The translations under genes were made by a program, and so were the position numbers. The notes beneath the pieces were generated by a model. That model was not told the origin of the DNA and did no database searches. It saw only the letters and a program-made list of their open reading frames with translations. From Bacteroidota bacterium (GTDB taxonomy: Bacteria > Bacteroidota > Bacteroidia > Chitinophagales > Saprospiraceae), in the NCBI GenBank assembly GCA_024280135.1, contig JAJRQS010000143.1:1-7588 (forward strand): a stretch of 7,588 nt of DNA, given 5' to 3'. Each line of letters begins with the position of its first letter. Position 1 is the stretch's first letter. Below are positions 5,535-7,588 of the stretch, piece after piece.

Positions 5535-7588
5535 ATAAAATTCGATTAATTGCCGTGCTTTTTTTTGCGACCATTATTTTTAATGCTTGTACAAAACAAA
5601 CTCAGAAGACCGTTGTAAATAAAACGAATAAAGAAATAGAAACGCCCATTTCCCGAAAGGTGAAAACTTTATTAAAGAAAATGACTTTGAAAGATAAGGT
5701 GGGCGAAATGACTCAACTTTCTTTGGATATGTTATGTGTGGGTAAGCCATATAGTATTAAAGATCCGCTAACGTTTGATCCTGTAAAAATAAAGAAAGCA
5801 CTTTTAGAATATCGGGTTGGTTCTATCCTTAATAATGCTGGACATGCTCGTCCACCTAAAGAATGGAATAAAATTATTTCTGGAATCCAAGAAGTTGCCA
5901 TGCAAAAGGAAACCGGTATTCCTGTATTGTATGGGATAGATGCTATCCATGGAGGTAATTATTCAGTAGGGGCGACTTTGTATCCACAACAAATTGGCTT
6001 GGCGGCTACCTGGAATAGAAGCCTAGTAAAAGAATTGGCGGCGATTTCGGCTTATGAAACAAGAGCTTGCTCATTACCTTGGGCGTTTGCACCAGTCTTG
6101 GATGTCGGGAGAGATAGAAGGTGGTCTCGTTTTTGGGAAACCTTTGGAGAAGATACTTATTTAGTGTCAGAAATGGGGCGAGCAACTTTTGAAGGGGCTC
6201 AAGGGGATGATGTTAGTGACCCAGAGAAAGTGATTGCATGCATGAAGCATTTTGTAGGATATAGTATGCCCCTTACGGGAAAAGACAGAACCTCCTCTTG
6301 GTTACCCGAGCGACAATTAAGAGAATATTTCTTACCGCCGTTTCAGGCAGCTGTTAATGCAGGAGCTAAAACAATAATGATTAATTCTGGTGATGTAAAT
6401 GGCATTCCTGGTCATGTCAATTCCTGGCTATTGAAAGATGTGTTACGTCAGGAATTAGGCTTTAAAGGGATCGCTGTGACAGACTGGGAGGATATTCACT
6501 ATTTGGTGAGCAGACATCATGTCGCGGAGAATTACAAAGACGCAATTGCGATGTCCATAAATGCAGGTATTGATATGAGTATGGTTCCGCTGGATTTAGA
6601 TTTTCCTAGATTGCTCAAGGAATTAGTCGAAGAGGGAAAAGTTCCAATGGCTAGAATAGATGAAGCCGTAACTAGGATTTTGACGGTAAAATATGAGTTA
6701 GGTCTTTTCAAAGAGCCTACTACGACAAAGCACCAGTACCCTGATTTTGGTTCAAAGAAATTTCGACAAAAGGCATTACAAGCTGCATTGGAAAGTATGA
6801 CCTTACTCAAAAATGATAAAGGGTTGTTACCGATTTCTAAAAAATCAAAAATACTCATAACGGGCCCGACTGCCCATTCGTTGAATGCCATGAATGGTAG
6901 CTGGACTGGAACCTGGCAGGGTGTGGATCCCAATTGGAATACCAAAGGGAAGTTGACGGTGTTAGAAGCTATGCAACAAGAATTTGGTAAGGAAAATATC
7001 GACTACGTTCCTGGAGTTGCAATTGACACAATTATTAATATTAAGCAAGCAGTTAAAGCAGCCAAATCTGCGGATGTAGCTGTAATATGTATTGGTGAAT
7101 TTCCTTACGTAGAAAAACCTGGAGATATTGATGATTTGACGTTACCGAAAGCACAATTACAATTAGTCAAAGAAATGGCTTCGACGGGTACGCCTATTGT
7201 TTTAGTTTTGATAGAAGGTCGTCCCAGAATAATACAAGAAATTGAGCCGCTAGCCAATAGTGTTTTGATGGCTTATCTTCCTGCTAATGAAGGCGGTATT
7301 GCTATTGCAAGAACACTTTCGGGAACAAATAATCCATCAGGAAGATTACCTTTTACCTATCCTAAGTACCCGAATGATTTAGTGGCTTATGACTATCGAG
7401 GAACAGACAAAGCAGATCGATATTTTGGGCACAATGCAATCCAACCGCAATGGGCGTTTGGGCATGGGTTGAGTTATACAATAGTTGAGTATTCAGACAT
7501 AGCAGTAGAGTCAAAAAATATTGCAATGAACGGGGCTATTACGGTTTCTGTCCTAGTAAAGAATTCGGGTACAGTCCCTATTACCGAA
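5531..7588 (+). CDS. GH3 exo-beta-glucosidase-like lipoprotein (3' partial)
   Basis: The frame runs from ATG 5531 to the window edge (686 codons, no stop) and belongs to retaining beta-glycosidase family GH3. Residues 1-20 are a lipoprotein signal with IFNAC (Cys20). The next residues, TKQTQK, lack an acidic surface-export signal, so a periplasm-facing lipoprotein is likely. The N-terminal barrel shows LLKKMTLKDKVGEMTQ (47-62), GIDAIHGGN (135-143), FAPVLDVGRDRRWSR with ETFGEDTY (186-210), MKHFVGYS (238-245) and VTDWED with predicted nucleophile Asp318. The second domain has ESMTLLKND (421-429) and GEFPYVEKPGD (522-532), in which Glu528 is the likely acid/base by analogy with plant and bacterial exo-glucanases. 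LPFTYP and WAFGHGLSYT follow. A C-terminal fibronectin-III-like domain starts near 653 and is cut at the window end; perhaps 70-80 residues are missing. The gene overlaps GH2 by ATGA, which suggests translational coupling. It probably releases glucose from beta-glucan oligosaccharides; beta-xylosidase activity cannot be excluded. Confidence 0.95.
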   Translation, partial: MNKIRLIAVLFFATIIFNACTKQTQKTVVNKTNKEIETPISRKVKTLLKKMTLKDKVGEMTQLSLDMLCVGKPYSIKDPLTFDPVKIKKALLEYRVGSILNNAGHARPPKEWNKIISGIQEVAMQKETGIPVLYGIDAIHGGNYSVGATLYPQQIGLAATWNRSLVKELAAISAYETRACSLPWAFAPVLDVGRDRRWSRFWETFGEDTYLVSEMGRATFEGAQGDDVSDPEKVIACMKHFVGYSMPLTGKDRTSSWLPERQLREYFLPPFQAAVNAGAKTIMINSGDVNGIPGHVNSWLLKDVLRQELGFKGIAVTDWEDIHYLVSRHHVAENYKDAIAMSINAGIDMSMVPLDLDFPRLLKELVEEGKVPMARIDEAVTRILTVKYELGLFKEPTTTKHQYPDFGSKKFRQKALQAALESMTLLKNDKGLLPISKKSKILITGPTAHSLNAMNGSWTGTWQGVDPNWNTKGKLTVLEAMQQEFGKENIDYVPGVAIDTIINIKQAVKAAKSADVAVICIGEFPYVEKPGDIDDLTLPKAQLQLVKEMASTGTPIVLVLIEGRPRIIQEIEPLANSVLMAYLPANEGGIAIARTLSGTNNPSGRLPFTYPKYPNDLVAYDYRGTDKADRYFGHNAIQPQWAFGHGLSYTIVEYSDIAVESKNIAMNGAITVSVLVKNSGTVPITE

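Noticed and set aside
6532..6945. 137-codon open frame on the minus strand
   Set aside because: It lies wholly antisense to conserved GH3 sequence and shows no recognisable motif. The same applies to the other minus-strand frames at 25-237, 1421-1642, 3850-4041, 4871-5116, 5031-5225 and 5713-5901.
1..7588. tRNA, rRNA, insertion sequence, CRISPR array, frameshift or pseudogene
   Set aside because: None was seen by eye. All four genes keep continuous frames with intact family motifs, and composition is similar across them.

Overview
The window is part of a polysaccharide utilization locus (PUL) from a member of the Bacteroidota. Four same-strand genes fill almost all of it: a SusD-like glycan-binding protein (start missing), a modular secreted protein, a family GH2 glycoside hydrolase and a family GH3 glycoside hydrolase (end missing). 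The SusD family, the type IX secretion (T9SS) sorting domain, signal peptides ending in AQ, and start codons preceded by A- or T-rich sequence without a Shine-Dalgarno box all fit this phylum. T9SS sorting domains are common in Flavobacteriia, Cytophagia and Saprospiria and uncommon in gut Bacteroides, so an AT-rich environmental, possibly aquatic, bacterium is the better guess. The sequence does not fix the genus.

Layout: bases 2-1237 hold the last 411 codons of the SusD-like protein. An 81-base gap leads to a 753-residue protein (1319-3580) with the order signal peptide, repeat 1, repeat 2, FAS1 (fasciclin) domain, repeat 3, T9SS sorting domain. A near-perfect intrinsic terminator (3598-3632) follows. 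Only 18 bases later the GH2 enzyme starts (3651-5534), and it overlaps the GH3 lipoprotein gene (5531 to window end) by an ATGA. No RNA gene, mobile element or CRISPR array is seen, and no gene-free stretch exceeds about 80 bases.

Likely teamwork (inference): a SusC transporter, expected just upstream of the window, and the SusD protein bind and import oligosaccharide. The FAS1/repeat protein, exported through T9SS, would bind glycan or matrix at the surface. GH2 and GH3, both carrying export signals, would trim imported oligosaccharides in the periplasm. GH2 looks like a beta-glucuronidase type because it keeps an Asn-x-Lys motif, and GH3 looks like an exo-beta-glucosidase. Together they point to a beta-linked, perhaps glucuronate-containing glycan, but the substrate is not proven. 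The points most worth a second look are the unusual architecture of the second protein, a cysteine pair that is present in two of its repeats and replaced by threonines in the third, and the terminator squeezed directly in front of the GH2 start.
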